The notes: generated by a model not told the origin, from the sequence alone. Counted from the first letter of the stretch, positions 17,233-27,903 are shown. The stretch: 64,000 nucleotides of DNA from Cyclobacteriaceae bacterium (GCA_016786585.1 JAEUUI010000007.1:186001-250000); one strand, 5' to 3'. Numbers and translations are program-made.

Positions 17233-19518
17233 TTACGGTAAATCGTTCGGCACATCACAGTCAAGATTCAAAGCCTTATCGGGCATTTTAAAAAATCCTT
17301 TTTTGTACGGCAGCTTCCGGTCGGCATAAACCTTTTGGAGGAAGGTTGTAAAAATCGGTCGTGCCGTTCTCGCACCTGATCCATCTGCCCAATTGAGGAA
17401 ATGAATGCTGCGTTCGTCACCGCCAACCCATGCACCGGTTACCAGGTCTTTCGTTACGCCCATGTACCAGCCATCGGATGCGTTATCGGTGGTGCCGGTT
17501 TTACCGCCAATCTCGTTGTCTTCTTTCAGCTCGTTCGGTAGACCACCGGATGTTCCGCCTTCAATCTCAACGCCACCGCGTAACATGTAAATAATTTTGT
17601 AGGCGGTTTCTTCACTCATCGCCTGCCGGCTTTTCGGAACGGAAGTAAACAACACGTTTCCGTTTTTATCTTCAATGCGCGTGATGTAGCGCGGTTCTGT
17701 ATAAACACCGCCATTCACAAACGTTCCGTATGCGCCCACCAATTCGTATAAGGAAACATCGCTTACACCCAAACAAAGAGCAGGTACGGGTTGCAGCTCA
17801 CTTTTTATCCCCGCGCTGTGCGCGAACGTTACAACATTTTCGGGCGTTACGGCCATGATCATCTGCGCAGTAATCGAGTTAACGGATCGCGCCATCGCTT
17901 CGCGCAACGTCATCGATTGACCATCGCCATGCCCGCCACCGGAATTTTCGGGCATCCATTCGCCTCCCGGAACCGGAATGCGCGGAGAGATATCCTGTCG
18001 CACATCGCACGGACTGAATCCCGCATCAATGGCAGCGCCATAAACAAATGTTTTGAAGGTTGATCCGGGCTGACGTTTACCTTGCCGGACGTGATCGTAC
18101 TTGAAATAACGATGATTGATTCCACCAACCCATGCACGGATCTCACCCGTGTGTGCATCCATCGACATGAAACCGGCATTGAGAATTTTTTTATAGTAAT
18201 TGAGTGAATCCATCGCACTGAAAAGTGTATCGCGATCGCCACGCCACGTGAAAATGCGCATGCGTTTCTTCGCATTGAGCATGATGTTTACGGAGTCAGA
18301 ATCCTTGCCATAGCGTTTAACCAGGTTGCGATAAATTTGTGTTTGCTGGATGCGCGATTCGAGGAAACCTGGAATTTCATTCCGGTTGTCATCAATCCAG
18401 GGATTGCGTCCATGCCATTTGGTAAGAAAATCACGTTGAAGCCTTCGCATGTTTTCCGCTACAGCGTCTTCGGCATATTGCTGCATGCGACTGTCGATTG
18501 TAGTATAAATTTTTAATCCCGATGTGTTGAGGTCGTAACCTTGCTGCTTTGCCCATGCCGAAAGTTCAGGCCGGATGGCGCTCCTGAAGTACGTTGCCAG
18601 CCCCTGGTTTTGATTTTGTACACGATAGTGAAGTTCAATGGGCAATGCGCAGAGTGAATCAAGCTCTTTTTTGTTTTTTAGAAAACCGTGTGCATATAGT
18701 TTGGTGAGCACTTCATTGCGTTTTTTAAGCGAACGGTTATAATTAACATGCGGATTGAATGCCGAGTTAGCCTGCAGCATACCGATCAGCACGGCAGCTT
18801 CCTGCACGGTAAGGTCGTGTGGTTTCTTATTAAAAAATGTTTTCGCTGCCACCTGGATGCCGCCTACATCACCAAAGCGAACTGTGTTGAAATACAATGT
18901 GATGATTTCCTCCTTGGTAAAATTGCGCTCGAGATGAAAGGAGATAATCCACTCTTTTGTTTTTTCGATGGCGCGTCTTGGATAATCTCCCGTGAATACG
19001 TCTTTTACAATCCAGCCATTGAGATCAAGTTCCGGATTTTGTGTGAACAGGTTTTTGGCGCATTGTTGTGTGAGCGTGCTGCCACCGCCTTCCGGGTTAA
19101 GCATCAGTAAGCCCTTTGCTACGCGGAGGTAAGCCCAGAAGTCCATCCCGGAGTGCTCGTAGAACCGGTGATCTTCGGAGATGACAAGAGTCTTGATTAG
19201 GGTGGGAGACAAATCTTCGTAGCGGACCTGTGCGCGGTTGAATGTAAAATATCTTCCGAGTGAAACACCATCGGCTGAGATTATTTCGGATGAAAAATCA
19301 TTTTCCGGATTTTCGATGGCTTTCAGATCCGGCAGACCGCCATACATTCCGAACATGTCAATGCTGACGGTATAGATATATATTGGGATCCCGAAAAGCC
19401 AGCAAAAGAAAAGAATCCAGACTGCCCTGGTAATTTTTTTAAACCATGGCCGCTCACTGGCCAGAACTGTGCGGATTTTTTCAATGAAAGAAGGAGCAGG
19501 TGATTGAGGGGAGTTCAT
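17233..19518 (-). CDS. Penicillin-binding protein 1A (bifunctional peptidoglycan synthase)
   Basis: A 761-residue class A PBP. It has one membrane anchor at about 30-52, a GT51 transglycosylase domain (EDHRFYEHSG from 115, with catalytic Glu115) at about 80-260, and a transpeptidase domain with S486-T-F-K489, SVN at 545-547 and KTGT at 673-676. It polymerises lipid II and cross-links peptidoglycan in the periplasm. All catalytic motifs are intact and the length is usual for Bacteroidota. It is a single gene, divergent from the PhyH gene. Confidence 0.95.
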   Translation of the reverse strand: MNSPQSPAPSFIEKIRTVLASERPWFKKITRAVWILFFCWLFGIPIYIYTVSIDMFGMYGGLPDLKAIENPENDFSSEIISADGVSLGRYFTFNRAQVRYEDLSPTLIKTLVISEDHRFYEHSGMDFWAYLRVAKGLLMLNPEGGGSTLTQQCAKNLFTQNPELDLNGWIVKDVFTGDYPRRAIEKTKEWIISFHLERNFTKEEIITLYFNTVRFGDVGGIQVAAKTFFNKKPHDLTVQEAAVLIGMLQANSAFNPHVNYNRSLKKRNEVLTKLYAHGFLKNKKELDSLCALPIELHYRVQNQNQGLATYFRSAIRPELSAWAKQQGYDLNTSGLKIYTTIDSRMQQYAEDAVAENMRRLQRDFLTKWHGRNPWIDDNRNEIPGFLESRIQQTQIYRNLVKRYGKDSDSVNIMLNAKKRMRIFTWRGDRDTLFSAMDSLNYYKKILNAGFMSMDAHTGEIRAWVGGINHRYFKYDHVRQGKRQPGSTFKTFVYGAAIDAGFSPCDVRQDISPRIPVPGGEWMPENSGGGHGDGQSMTLREAMARSVNSITAQMIMAVTPENVVTFAHSAGIKSELQPVPALCLGVSDVSLYELVGAYGTFVNGGVYTEPRYITRIEDKNGNVLFTSVPKSRQAMSEETAYKIIYMLRGGVEIEGGTSGGLPNELKEDNEIGGKTGTTDNASDGWYMGVTKDLVTGAWVGGDERSIHFLNWADGSGARTARPIFTTFLQKVYADRKLPYKKGFFKMPDKALNLDCDVPNDLP

Positions 19519-19707
19519 CGCAAACAGTATCCCTAAAATACGCTGAATTTTCAGAAATGTTGTTCTGCCGTTTTACAGCGGGTACCTATCAGTTTGGTGG
19601 ATCAGAAAAAAATCGGAATAATTTTTTTTATCTTGTAGGAGGTCCTTTGCGCCATTGCGGATGCGACCTCTATCAAACGCTTACTTCAGAATCAAAAAAA
19701 ATACCCT

Positions 19708-20532
19708 ATGAGCCATCAAGCTATAACAAACCAGCACGCGAGAGAATATCACGACAATGGCTATACGATTGTTCGCGGAATGTTCACGCCACAGGAAACA
19801 GAACTCCTGTATCAAACGGCTCTTGAAGATGAACTGGTGCGAAAGAATGCCTTTGATCTTAACGATCAAACCGGTAAGAAAACCAAACTCACACTGTGGT
19901 ATAAGCCGGGCGATGACATCTACGGACTGCTCACACGAAGCAAACGAATGGTAGACGGAGTACAAACCTTGCTCGGGAAAGGGGAGGTGTGCCACTATCA
20001 CTCGAAGCTCATGCAAAAAGAACCGCGCGTAGGCGGAGCATGGGAGTGGCACCAGGACTACGGCTATTGGTACAAGAGCGGATTTTTGTTTCCGGATGCA
20101 ATGATCAGTGTGATGGTGGCATTATCAGAAGCAACTGTTGAAAACGGCTGCCTGCAAGTGATTAAAGGGTCTCATAAACTGGGAAGGGTAGAGCATGGCT
20201 TCGCGGGTGAACAGGTAGGTGCAAAGATGGAATACGTAAACGCATGCCTGGAAAGAATGGAACTTGTGTATGTTGAGCTGAAACCCGGTGACACGTTGTT
20301 CTTTCACAGCAATATCCTGCACCGGTCGGAAGCCAATAACTCCGATCGTGCGCGTTGGTCGATGATCTCTGCGTATAACCTTTCGTATAACAAGCCTGCG
20401 TTCGATGACAATCAGTCAAGCATCACTCCAATAACGATGGTTGATGATGACGCCATACTGGCCGGAAAAGGAAGTACACTTTCCGATCAATCGGACTTCC
20501 TGCAAAAGCAGAATGATGTTGCACTGAAGTAA
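19708..20532 (+). CDS. Phytanoyl-CoA dioxygenase (PhyH) family oxygenase
   Basis: A 274-residue Fe(II)/2-oxoglutarate-dependent oxygenase. The iron ligands appear as His115 and Asp117 in WHQDYGYW and His205 in ILHRSEANNS; Arg214 or Arg216 may bind 2-oxoglutarate. PhyH enzymes hydroxylate small molecules and the substrate here is unknown. It is followed after 12 bases by a sugar-porter gene, suggesting that the pair handles one imported compound. No signal peptide, so cytoplasmic. Confidence 0.85.
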   Translation: MSHQAITNQHAREYHDNGYTIVRGMFTPQETELLYQTALEDELVRKNAFDLNDQTGKKTKLTLWYKPGDDIYGLLTRSKRMVDGVQTLLGKGEVCHYHSKLMQKEPRVGGAWEWHQDYGYWYKSGFLFPDAMISVMVALSEATVENGCLQVIKGSHKLGRVEHGFAGEQVGAKMEYVNACLERMELVYVELKPGDTLFFHSNILHRSEANNSDRARWSMISAYNLSYNKPAFDDNQSSITPITMVDDDAILAGKGSTLSDQSDFLQKQNDVALK

Positions 20533-20544
20533 TTGTGTCGCTTC

Positions 20545-21927
20545 ATGGCAATCGCATATTCCCTTAACGAAAATTCTCCCGGGCATGACATTCAACCCGG
20601 TCGCAAGTATCTGCTGACAGCCAATGCTGTAGCCGCCCTGGGCGGGTTGCTCTTCGGTTTCGATACGGCAGTTATCTCGGGAACACTTTCATTCATTGAA
20701 CCATATTTCAACTTAGATGAGGTCGCGCTGGGCTGGGCTGTAAGTTCCATTCTTCTCGGATGTGCTATCGGTGCGATGATATCCGGAAAATCAAGCGAAC
20801 GATATGGAAGAAAGATTAGCCTGATTTTTTGTGCGCTGTTATTTTCCATTACCGCAATAGCGACCGGATTTTCCTATCGGTTTGATCTGTTCGTGGCATG
20901 CCGGATACTTGGCGGAGTAGCAGTAGGTATGGCTGCTGTAATCTCACCGATGTACATTTCCGAAATTTCTCCTGCACACCTGCGGGGAAGATTAGTATCG
21001 CTCTATCAGCTTGCTATCACCCTCGGAATCCTGATAGCCTTCATGAGCAACTATTTACTGTCTGGCACAGGTGAAGATGCCTGGCGCTGGATGTTCTCTG
21101 TACAGGCAATCCCCGCCATGTTATTCTTTGTTGCGCTGTTTGTCGTGCCGGAAAGTCCGCGATGGCTGGTATCGAAAGGCAGATTGGATGAAGCTAAACA
21201 AGTACTCACCAAAACTGGCGGTGCGGTCTACGCAGAGAAAGAACTTGAATCAATTCAGCAAAGCTTTCAGTCGAACGAGCATCGCGTAAATCTTTCCATG
21301 TTGCTTGACAAGAAATTCATTCTTCCGGTTGTATTGGGTTTGCTGGTAGCAGTGTTTTCGCAGATTACCGGGTACAACTCTTTATTGTATTATGCTCCGA
21401 TGATCTTCAAAAATGCGGGCCTGGAAACCGGTGACGCATTGTTTCAAACCCTGGCGATCGGATTGATCAATTGTGTTTTTACGTTTGTGGCGATTTTCAC
21501 AATCGACAAAATCGGAAGACGAATACTGCTGTTGAGCGGAAGCCTGCTGATGACGATTTGCTGGGTGTTGATCGCATTTACATTTAATCTTCAGTCAGAC
21601 GGGTATTTGCTGTTGGGCATTATCCTCGTTTTTTGCTCCGTGTACGCTGCTACTATCGGCCCGGTAACGTGGACATACATTGCTGAAATATACCCGAATT
21701 CAATTCGTGCCATGGGTATATCGGTGGCCACGTTGTTTTTGTGGATCGCATGTTTTATAACCTCATTCACATTTCCCGTGTTGGTGAAAGCTGCGGGTGA
21801 ACCCATAACATTTTTGATTTACGGTGCATTGTGCCTGATCTATTTTGTGTTCATTTTTTTCAGGTTACCCGAAACAAAAGGCAAACGCCTCGAGGCGCTG
21901 GAACAGGAACTTTCGCGCAAGTCTTAA
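20545..21927 (+). CDS. Sugar porter family MFS transporter
   Basis: A 460-residue transporter with twelve predicted membrane helices; the ATG at 20545 is preferred over a TTG at 20533. It shows sugar-porter signatures: GGLLFGFDTAVISG in helix 1, a GRK motif (ERYGRKISL) after helix 2, PESPRWLVSKGR after helix 6, DKIGRRILL in the second half and PETKGK at the end. Such proteins import hexoses or pentoses by proton symport (XylE/GalP type). It lies just after the PhyH gene in a likely two-gene unit. Confidence 0.92.
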   Translation: MAIAYSLNENSPGHDIQPGRKYLLTANAVAALGGLLFGFDTAVISGTLSFIEPYFNLDEVALGWAVSSILLGCAIGAMISGKSSERYGRKISLIFCALLFSITAIATGFSYRFDLFVACRILGGVAVGMAAVISPMYISEISPAHLRGRLVSLYQLAITLGILIAFMSNYLLSGTGEDAWRWMFSVQAIPAMLFFVALFVVPESPRWLVSKGRLDEAKQVLTKTGGAVYAEKELESIQQSFQSNEHRVNLSMLLDKKFILPVVLGLLVAVFSQITGYNSLLYYAPMIFKNAGLETGDALFQTLAIGLINCVFTFVAIFTIDKIGRRILLLSGSLLMTICWVLIAFTFNLQSDGYLLLGIILVFCSVYAATIGPVTWTYIAEIYPNSIRAMGISVATLFLWIACFITSFTFPVLVKAAGEPITFLIYGALCLIYFVFIFFRLPETKGKRLEALEQELSRKS

Positions 21928-21956
21928 CAGGAGATTTTGACTTAACACCTGTACAA

Positions 21957-21996
21957 TAAAAAACGGGCCTTCGATACCTCACATCAAAGACCCGTT
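21957..21996 (-). terminator. Terminator of the RND efflux operon
   Basis: AACGGG (21962-21967) pairs with CCCGTT (21991-21996), extended by further imperfect pairs. On the minus strand the hairpin is followed by TTTTTTATT, so it ends the transcript of the efflux operon. It also lies just after the plus-strand transporter gene but has a poorer T-run in that direction. Confidence 0.7.
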
Positions 21997-22018
21997 CAAA
22001 ACAGTCAGACAGTCTGCA

Positions 22019-23452
22019 CTATCTCCATCCGCCACCTAACGCCTGGTACATATTCACCACGGCATTCATCTGCTGTTTTTTAGTTTCAATCAATTCGAAC
22101 TTCGATTCGAGTGCATCGCGCTGCGTCAGCAACACTTCCATGTAATCGGCACGGGCCGACTTAAATAATTGGATGGAAATGTCGGTCGACTGGTTCAACG
22201 TTTGCACCTGCTGTGACTGTAAATTGTAACTCTGCTCCAGGTTGTTGATGTTCGACAACTGGTTAGCCACTTCGATATAACCCGTCAGAATTTTCTGTTC
22301 GTATTCATACACCGCCTGAATCTGTTTCGAATTAGCGGAGTAGTAATAGGCCTTGATCGCATTCCGGTTTACTAATGGCTGAATTAAACCAGCGCCCAGC
22401 GTGTAGAACATCGACTCAGGTTTTGTAACCAGGTAAGAAGCCTTAAAGGCCTGTAAACCCAGTGCAGCATCAATTGACAACGAAGGATAGAAATTCGCTT
22501 TCGCGGATTTAACATCCAGTTTGCTGGCGGCTAATTCAAGCTCGGCCTGACGCACGTCCGGGCGATTTGCCAACAATTGCGATGGAATACCGGTTTTAAC
22601 AACGGTCGGAACCAGATCGTTAAAGTTTTGCGAATTACGCTGCACCGGTTGCGGGAAGCGTCCTACTAAAAAGTTAATCCGGTTTTCAGTTTCTACAATC
22701 TGCTGAACGATGAAATACTGATGACTTTGGTTTTTCAGCAATTCGGCTTCGAACCTTCTTACGGCAAGTTCGGTAACTTTCGCTGTCTGCTTTTGAAGCT
22801 TAACAATCTCCAGCGCGTTTTGCTGAATCCGGATATTGCTTCTCAGAATCTCCAGCTGGTTATCGAGTGCCATCAGCTCATAGTACGAATTGGCGATTTC
22901 TGAAATCAGTCGCGTAACCATAAAGTTCTTGCCTTCGGTTGATGCGAGGTAGCGCATCATGGCAGCCTTCTTGGCATTGCGTAACTTCTTCCAGATGTCG
23001 ACCTCCCATGAAAGCCGGGCAGCGACAACGAAATCCGGTAACGGATCAGGAAACTTTTTACCGGGCTCAATTTCCAGGTTATCCTCTACCGAACCTGTTC
23101 GGGTGTTCCGGCTCGATTTCTCAACACCGGCTCCAGCCTGCAGATCGACAAACGGAAGGTATTCCCCTTTGCGGACCATCACTTCATTCTTCGCGATGTT
23201 GATCTCCTGCAGCACAATGTTCAGCTCCTGGTTGTTTTTCAGCGCTGTGTCAATCAAGGCGATGAGGTTCGGATCGGTGAAGAACTCATGCCAGTTGATC
23301 TTTGCGGTATTGGTTGAATCCTGTGATGAAGCAAAGGCTGTTGGCGTGTTCTTATTTTCTGCACGCGGAATCACTGTTGGTTTTACACAGGCCGTGTAGA
23401 ACAGGGATAAAACACTTATCCCTGCATACACTGATATTCTTTTAATGTTCAT
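22019..23452 (-). CDS. Outer membrane efflux lipoprotein (TolC/OprM family)
   Basis: About 477 residues from ATG at 23452, which overlaps the RND gene by 11 bases. A lipoprotein signal ends at Cys22 (SLFYTAC). The rest has two outer-membrane-efflux repeats with long amphipathic helices (for example around LSNINNLEQSYNLQSQQ) and LANRPDVRQAELEL, a phrase typical of NodT/OprM proteins. It forms the outer-membrane channel of the tripartite pump encoded by the two preceding genes. It is the last gene of the operon. Confidence 0.93.
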   Translation of the reverse strand: MNIKRISVYAGISVLSLFYTACVKPTVIPRAENKNTPTAFASSQDSTNTAKINWHEFFTDPNLIALIDTALKNNQELNIVLQEINIAKNEVMVRKGEYLPFVDLQAGAGVEKSSRNTRTGSVEDNLEIEPGKKFPDPLPDFVVAARLSWEVDIWKKLRNAKKAAMMRYLASTEGKNFMVTRLISEIANSYYELMALDNQLEILRSNIRIQQNALEIVKLQKQTAKVTELAVRRFEAELLKNQSHQYFIVQQIVETENRINFLVGRFPQPVQRNSQNFNDLVPTVVKTGIPSQLLANRPDVRQAELELAASKLDVKSAKANFYPSLSIDAALGLQAFKASYLVTKPESMFYTLGAGLIQPLVNRNAIKAYYYSANSKQIQAVYEYEQKILTGYIEVANQLSNINNLEQSYNLQSQQVQTLNQSTDISIQLFKSARADYMEVLLTQRDALESKFELIETKKQQMNAVVNMYQALGGGWR

Positions 23453-26400
23453 TTTCTTCACTGTCTTTTGATTGTGGGAAAGCATCTACTGAGTGCACCA
23501 GACCTTCGGTTAACGAACTGTCTTCTTCATCGCGGATAAGCTTGCGGCCTTCCACCATACGGGCAAATACGAAATACAAGCCCGGTACAACGATTACTCC
23601 GAAAACAGTTCCAAGTAACATACCACCGAGTGCTGATGAACCGATGGTACGGTTACCGATAGCACCCGCGCCATGTGCGTACACCAATGGAATCAAACCG
23701 GCAATGAACGCAAAGGACGTCATCAGGATCGGGCGGAAACGAACGCGTGCACCTTCAATGGCGGCTTCCAGAACCGTAGCGCCAGCGCGCTGTTTCTGAA
23801 CCGCGAACTCCACGATCAACACGGCATTCTTACCCAACAACCCGACAAGCATGACCAGCCCCACCTGTGCATAAATGTCGTTGGCCAACCCCATGCCCTT
23901 GACAAGCAGGAATGACCCGAACACCCCTGCCGGCAACGACAGGATAACGACCAGCGGAATGATGAAGCTTTCGTATTGCGCGGCAAGTACCAGGTATGCA
24001 AACACGAGTACGACAATGAAAATATAAATCGCTTCACTTCCGCGCCTTGTTTCATCGTATGAAAGCGCGGCCCAGTCGATGTCGTAACCGTGTGGTAAGT
24101 TAACTGCAACTTCTTTCACGGCAGCAATCGCCTCACCGGAGCTGTATCCGCGTGACGGACCTCCGCGGATGGCGGCAGTGTTATACATGTTATACCGGTT
24201 GATCTCGTTCGCACCCTGCATTTTCTTGATCTTCATGAAGGCAGACATCGGCACCATTTCACCTTTGTCGTTTTTCACCCAAAGATTCAGTACATCTGTC
24301 GGCAGCTTTCTGAATTCAGGAGCAGCCTGTACGAATACTTTAAAGAAGCGCTGATACTTGATGAAACCGAGTTCGTAGGTACTACCCACAAAAATTGAAA
24401 GCGTGTTCATCGCGTTACCGATGGTAACACCTTTCTGCATCGCTAACTGGTTATCAATTTCGATTTCATACTGCGGATAGTTCGCGCTGAAGAAGGTGAA
24501 CAAACCGGTTATCTCTTTACGTTTCTTGAGTTCGGCCATGAAATCAGAAGTAACTTTTTCAAGCTGCTTATAATCACCCGAGTTTGTTTTGTCGAGAAGC
24601 TGCAGCGAGAAACCACCAGCCGCACCAAAACCCGGTACTGCTGGCGGATCGAAGAATTCGATCGTTGCTCCCGGAATTTCTTTCGCTTTTACCTCAAGCT
24701 CTTCAATAATATCGGTGATCGAGTTTTCGCGTTCCGACCACGGCTTCAGGTTGATCAAACAGGTACCGGCATTGGAACCACGACCTTCGGTAAGTACTTC
24801 ATAACCCGCGATGGACGATACTGATTGCACACCTTCCACTTCGTTGATCAACTCAACAAGTTTGTTGGAAAGGTCATTCGTACGTTCCAGGGTCGATCCC
24901 GGAGGGGTTTGAATGATCGCATACAACATACCCTGGTCTTCGCTCGGAATGAAACCGGTAGGCAGTGAGTTGGCCAGCAGGAAAATTCCGAGTGAGAATA
25001 ACAGGAACATCCCTACGGTAACGAGTCTGCGCGGAGCAATGAGTCCGATCAGCCATACATATTTTCCGGTGACTTTTTCGAACGAGCGGTTAAAGCTGTC
25101 GAGTGAACGGTTAAGCCAGGTTTTCTTGCGCGGCTTACCGTGATTGTTTTTCAAAATGATCGCACACAATACCGGAGTTACGGTAAGCGCAACCACACCC
25201 GATAACACGATTGACGATGCCATGGTGATTGAGAACTGACGGTAGAATGTACCTACCGGGCCGGTCATGAACGTCACCGGTACGAATACCGCTGTCATCA
25301 ACAACGTGATCGCGATAACGGCACCGGAAATTTCACCGAGTACTTTCTGCACGGCTTTATACGGTGTGAGGTGAGGCTCTTCCTCCATCTTCGCGTGCAC
25401 CGCTTCCACCACCACAATCGCGTTATCCACCACGATACCGATCGCAAGTACGAGCGCGAACAGTGTAATCATGTTGATCGTGAGACCGAACACCTGCATA
25501 AAGAAGAACGCACCGATCAAAGAGACCGGAACGGCAAGTGTTGGAATAAGCGTTGATCGCCAGTCGCCCAGGAAGACGAACACCACAAGCGCCACGAGAA
25601 TAAACGCATCGCGCAGCGTGTGAATTACGTTGTCGATAGACGCATTAAGGAAGTTCGAAACGTCATAACTGATTTCGTATTTCATTCCCGGAGGGAACGA
25701 TTGCTTCAGTTCATCGAGCTTCGCTTTTACTTTCGCGATTACATCGCTGGCGTTACTTCCGTACGTCTGCTTCAGCACAAGTGCAGCAGATGGGTGGCCG
25801 TTCATGTTCGAGTAAATATCATAGTACTCACTACCCAATGTAACCGTAGCAATATCTTTCAGGCGAAGCAACTCACCATTTGGGTTGGCTTTGATAATTA
25901 CATTCTCGTATTGCTTTGGATCGTTGAAACGGTCGGAGTAGGCGAGCACGTATTCAAGCGCTTCAGCCTGCTTACTGTCACCACGACCGATACGTCCGGG
26001 CTTACCGATGATACTTTGCTCATCAAGCGCTTCCATGACTTCGTCAGGCGAGATTGCGTATGCACGCATCCGTTCCGGATTCAGCCAGACACGCATCGCG
26101 TACTGCCGGCTTCCGAGAATCCTTACCTGACCAATACCATTGATACGCTGCAATTCCGGCACCATGTTAACCCCGGCATAGTTGAAGAGGAACTTCATGT
26201 TCGCGTTCTTGTCTTCACTGTACAGGTTAACGTACATCAGCATACTTGGAATTACAGGAGTGATAATTACCCCTTCGCGCTGTACCAGGATCGGCAAACG
26301 GTTTGTTACCTGCTGCACGCGGTTCGAAACCTGTACAAGTGCCTGGTTAATATCCGTACCGGGTTCAAACACCACCTGGATGTTCGCTTCACCGGCACTG

Positions 26401-26648
26401 GTTGCATCGGAGGTCATGTAACGCATGCCCCATGCACCGTTGATGGATTGCTCCAACGGGATAATTACGGATTCTGCAAGCGACTTCGCGCTCGCACCCG
26501 GATACGAAGCACTCACCATTACCACAGGTGGCGCCACTTCGGGAAATTGTGAGGTCGGCAGCATCTTGATCGCTAACCCACCCAGGAACAGGATGAGCAG
26601 CGATATCACGATTGCAAATACCGGCCTATGTATGAATGAACTAAACAT
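23442..26648 (-). CDS. RND multidrug efflux pump inner-membrane subunit (HAE1, AcrB-like)
   Basis: A 1,068-residue RND transporter with twelve expected membrane helices and two large periplasmic loops. Visible family signatures include FIHRPVFAIVISL at the N-terminus, GIVVDNAIVVVEAV in helix 4 (proton-relay region, with the Asp), and GLLGKNAVLIVEFA in helix 10 (with the Lys). It pumps drugs or metabolites by proton antiport with its adaptor and outer-membrane channel. The adaptor gene is 14 bases upstream and the channel gene overlaps its end. The length is normal. Confidence 0.96.
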   Translation of the reverse strand: MFSSFIHRPVFAIVISLLILFLGGLAIKMLPTSQFPEVAPPVVMVSASYPGASAKSLAESVIIPLEQSINGAWGMRYMTSDATSAGEANIQVVFEPGTDINQALVQVSNRVQQVTNRLPILVQREGVIITPVIPSMLMYVNLYSEDKNANMKFLFNYAGVNMVPELQRINGIGQVRILGSRQYAMRVWLNPERMRAYAISPDEVMEALDEQSIIGKPGRIGRGDSKQAEALEYVLAYSDRFNDPKQYENVIIKANPNGELLRLKDIATVTLGSEYYDIYSNMNGHPSAALVLKQTYGSNASDVIAKVKAKLDELKQSFPPGMKYEISYDVSNFLNASIDNVIHTLRDAFILVALVVFVFLGDWRSTLIPTLAVPVSLIGAFFFMQVFGLTINMITLFALVLAIGIVVDNAIVVVEAVHAKMEEEPHLTPYKAVQKVLGEISGAVIAITLLMTAVFVPVTFMTGPVGTFYRQFSITMASSIVLSGVVALTVTPVLCAIILKNNHGKPRKKTWLNRSLDSFNRSFEKVTGKYVWLIGLIAPRRLVTVGMFLLFSLGIFLLANSLPTGFIPSEDQGMLYAIIQTPPGSTLERTNDLSNKLVELINEVEGVQSVSSIAGYEVLTEGRGSNAGTCLINLKPWSERENSITDIIEELEVKAKEIPGATIEFFDPPAVPGFGAAGGFSLQLLDKTNSGDYKQLEKVTSDFMAELKKRKEITGLFTFFSANYPQYEIEIDNQLAMQKGVTIGNAMNTLSIFVGSTYELGFIKYQRFFKVFVQAAPEFRKLPTDVLNLWVKNDKGEMVPMSAFMKIKKMQGANEINRYNMYNTAAIRGGPSRGYSSGEAIAAVKEVAVNLPHGYDIDWAALSYDETRRGSEAIYIFIVVLVFAYLVLAAQYESFIIPLVVILSLPAGVFGSFLLVKGMGLANDIYAQVGLVMLVGLLGKNAVLIVEFAVQKQRAGATVLEAAIEGARVRFRPILMTSFAFIAGLIPLVYAHGAGAIGNRTIGSSALGGMLLGTVFGVIVVPGLYFVFARMVEGRKLIRDEEDSSLTEGLVHSVDAFPQSKDSEENEH

Positions 26649-26662
26649 CTTTCTTGGTTTTA

Positions 26663-27751
26663 TTATTCAACATAAACCTTCAGGTGGTTTACAACCGTCT
26701 TCGGATCTTCGTATTTGTATTCCCCGATTTTTTCCTGGTCACGAACTTTACGAATTCCTTCATAGATGATCTTGTCATTCGCGGTAATGCCGTCTTTAAT
26801 GATATAGATGTCGGGCATTTCTTCTGCGATCGTGATTTCCTTCTGATGGATTACATTGTCTTTGTCCACTACGAAAACATACTTCTTCTCAAGAATTTCG
26901 AAGGTTGCTTTTTGCGGGATGATCAACGCATTCTTGTAAGGTGCTGACGCCAGCACGTTACCGGTTTCCCCATGGCGAAGCAGGCCTTTCGGATTTGGAA
27001 AGGTTGCACGGAAGGCGATGTTACCGGTTTCGTTGTTGAAGTCGGCTTCGATGGTTTTTACAACGCCCGGATATTCGAAGATTTGGTTGTTGGCCATCTG
27101 CAGGTTTACGCGCATCAAACTGTCTTTCTTCGCGTTCATCTTGTAGTTGAGATATTCCGCTTCCGGTACGTTAAAGTAAACCCACATCTCGCTGTTGTCA
27201 GACAGCATGGTGAGAAGGTCTTCTTCGTTTACCAAACTTCCTTCCCGAACATAGAAACGGTCCATGATGCCGGTAAACGGTGCCTTGATCTCGGTAAAGC
27301 CGAGGTGCACTTTTGTCAGGGCTACTTCAGCCTTTGCTTTATCGAACTTGGCCTGCGCAAGGGCGAGTTCGTTTGGAGACACCACGTTACTGTCGGCCAG
27401 TTGCTTGGTGTTCAGGTATTCAATTTCTGCGAAACGTGCTTCGGCTTCTGCCTTCTGAACTTCTGCTCTGAAAAGCAGCGGCATAATTTGAAACATCAGC
27501 TGGCCTTTCTTTACGGTCTGGCCTTCATCCACGTATATTTTTTCCAGATAACCACTTTCGCGCGAGCGAAGCTCGATGTGCTGGATCGCGTGGATCTGGC
27601 AAACGTAGGTACGGGTAACTACGGTATCTTTTTTTAATGGACTTGTTACCAGGAAGTGGGTTTCTGATTCATGTTCTTCCTTATGTGATCCGCAGCTCGA
27701 TAAACCGATCGCTACGCTCAGACACATAAACATGAGAATTTTACTCGTCAT
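26663..27751 (-). CDS. RND efflux periplasmic adaptor (membrane fusion lipoprotein)
   Basis: A 362-residue adaptor with a lipoprotein signal ending at Cys20 (AIGLSSC). Domains in order: barrel-sandwich/lipoyl half with GYLEKIYVDEGQTVKKGQLMF, an alpha-helical hairpin, the second lipoyl half (APFTGIMDRFYVREGSLV), then beta-barrel and membrane-proximal domains. It joins the RND pump to the outer-membrane channel. It is the first gene of the three-gene operon. Confidence 0.95.
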   Translation of the reverse strand: MTSKILMFMCLSVAIGLSSCGSHKEEHESETHFLVTSPLKKDTVVTRTYVCQIHAIQHIELRSRESGYLEKIYVDEGQTVKKGQLMFQIMPLLFRAEVQKAEAEARFAEIEYLNTKQLADSNVVSPNELALAQAKFDKAKAEVALTKVHLGFTEIKAPFTGIMDRFYVREGSLVNEEDLLTMLSDNSEMWVYFNVPEAEYLNYKMNAKKDSLMRVNLQMANNQIFEYPGVVKTIEADFNNETGNIAFRATFPNPKGLLRHGETGNVLASAPYKNALIIPQKATFEILEKKYVFVVDKDNVIHQKEITIAEEMPDIYIIKDGITANDKIIYEGIRKVRDQEKIGEYKYEDPKTVVNHLKVYVE

Positions 27752-27903
27752 AGTGTTTAAACTTTAGAACAATAGATTGTTGGTATATAAATTTTGAAAA
27801 GGGTATAAGCCTTAGGAATGTAAGTTGCATGAGCGTTTACCTCGTGCCACGAACAAATTAGAAGTGAACGAACAGGTAACGGAGGCTACCTATTCGATGG
27901 ATC

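Noticed and set aside
25620-26552. A 310-codon plus-strand frame opposite the RND pump gene
   Set aside because: It lies entirely antisense to a clear RND transporter, has no family-like sequence and a His/Arg-rich make-up typical of a reverse-frame shadow.
26972-27637. A 221-codon plus-strand frame opposite the efflux adaptor gene
   Set aside because: Antisense to a certain membrane fusion protein gene; Phe/His/Val-rich composition of a shadow frame.
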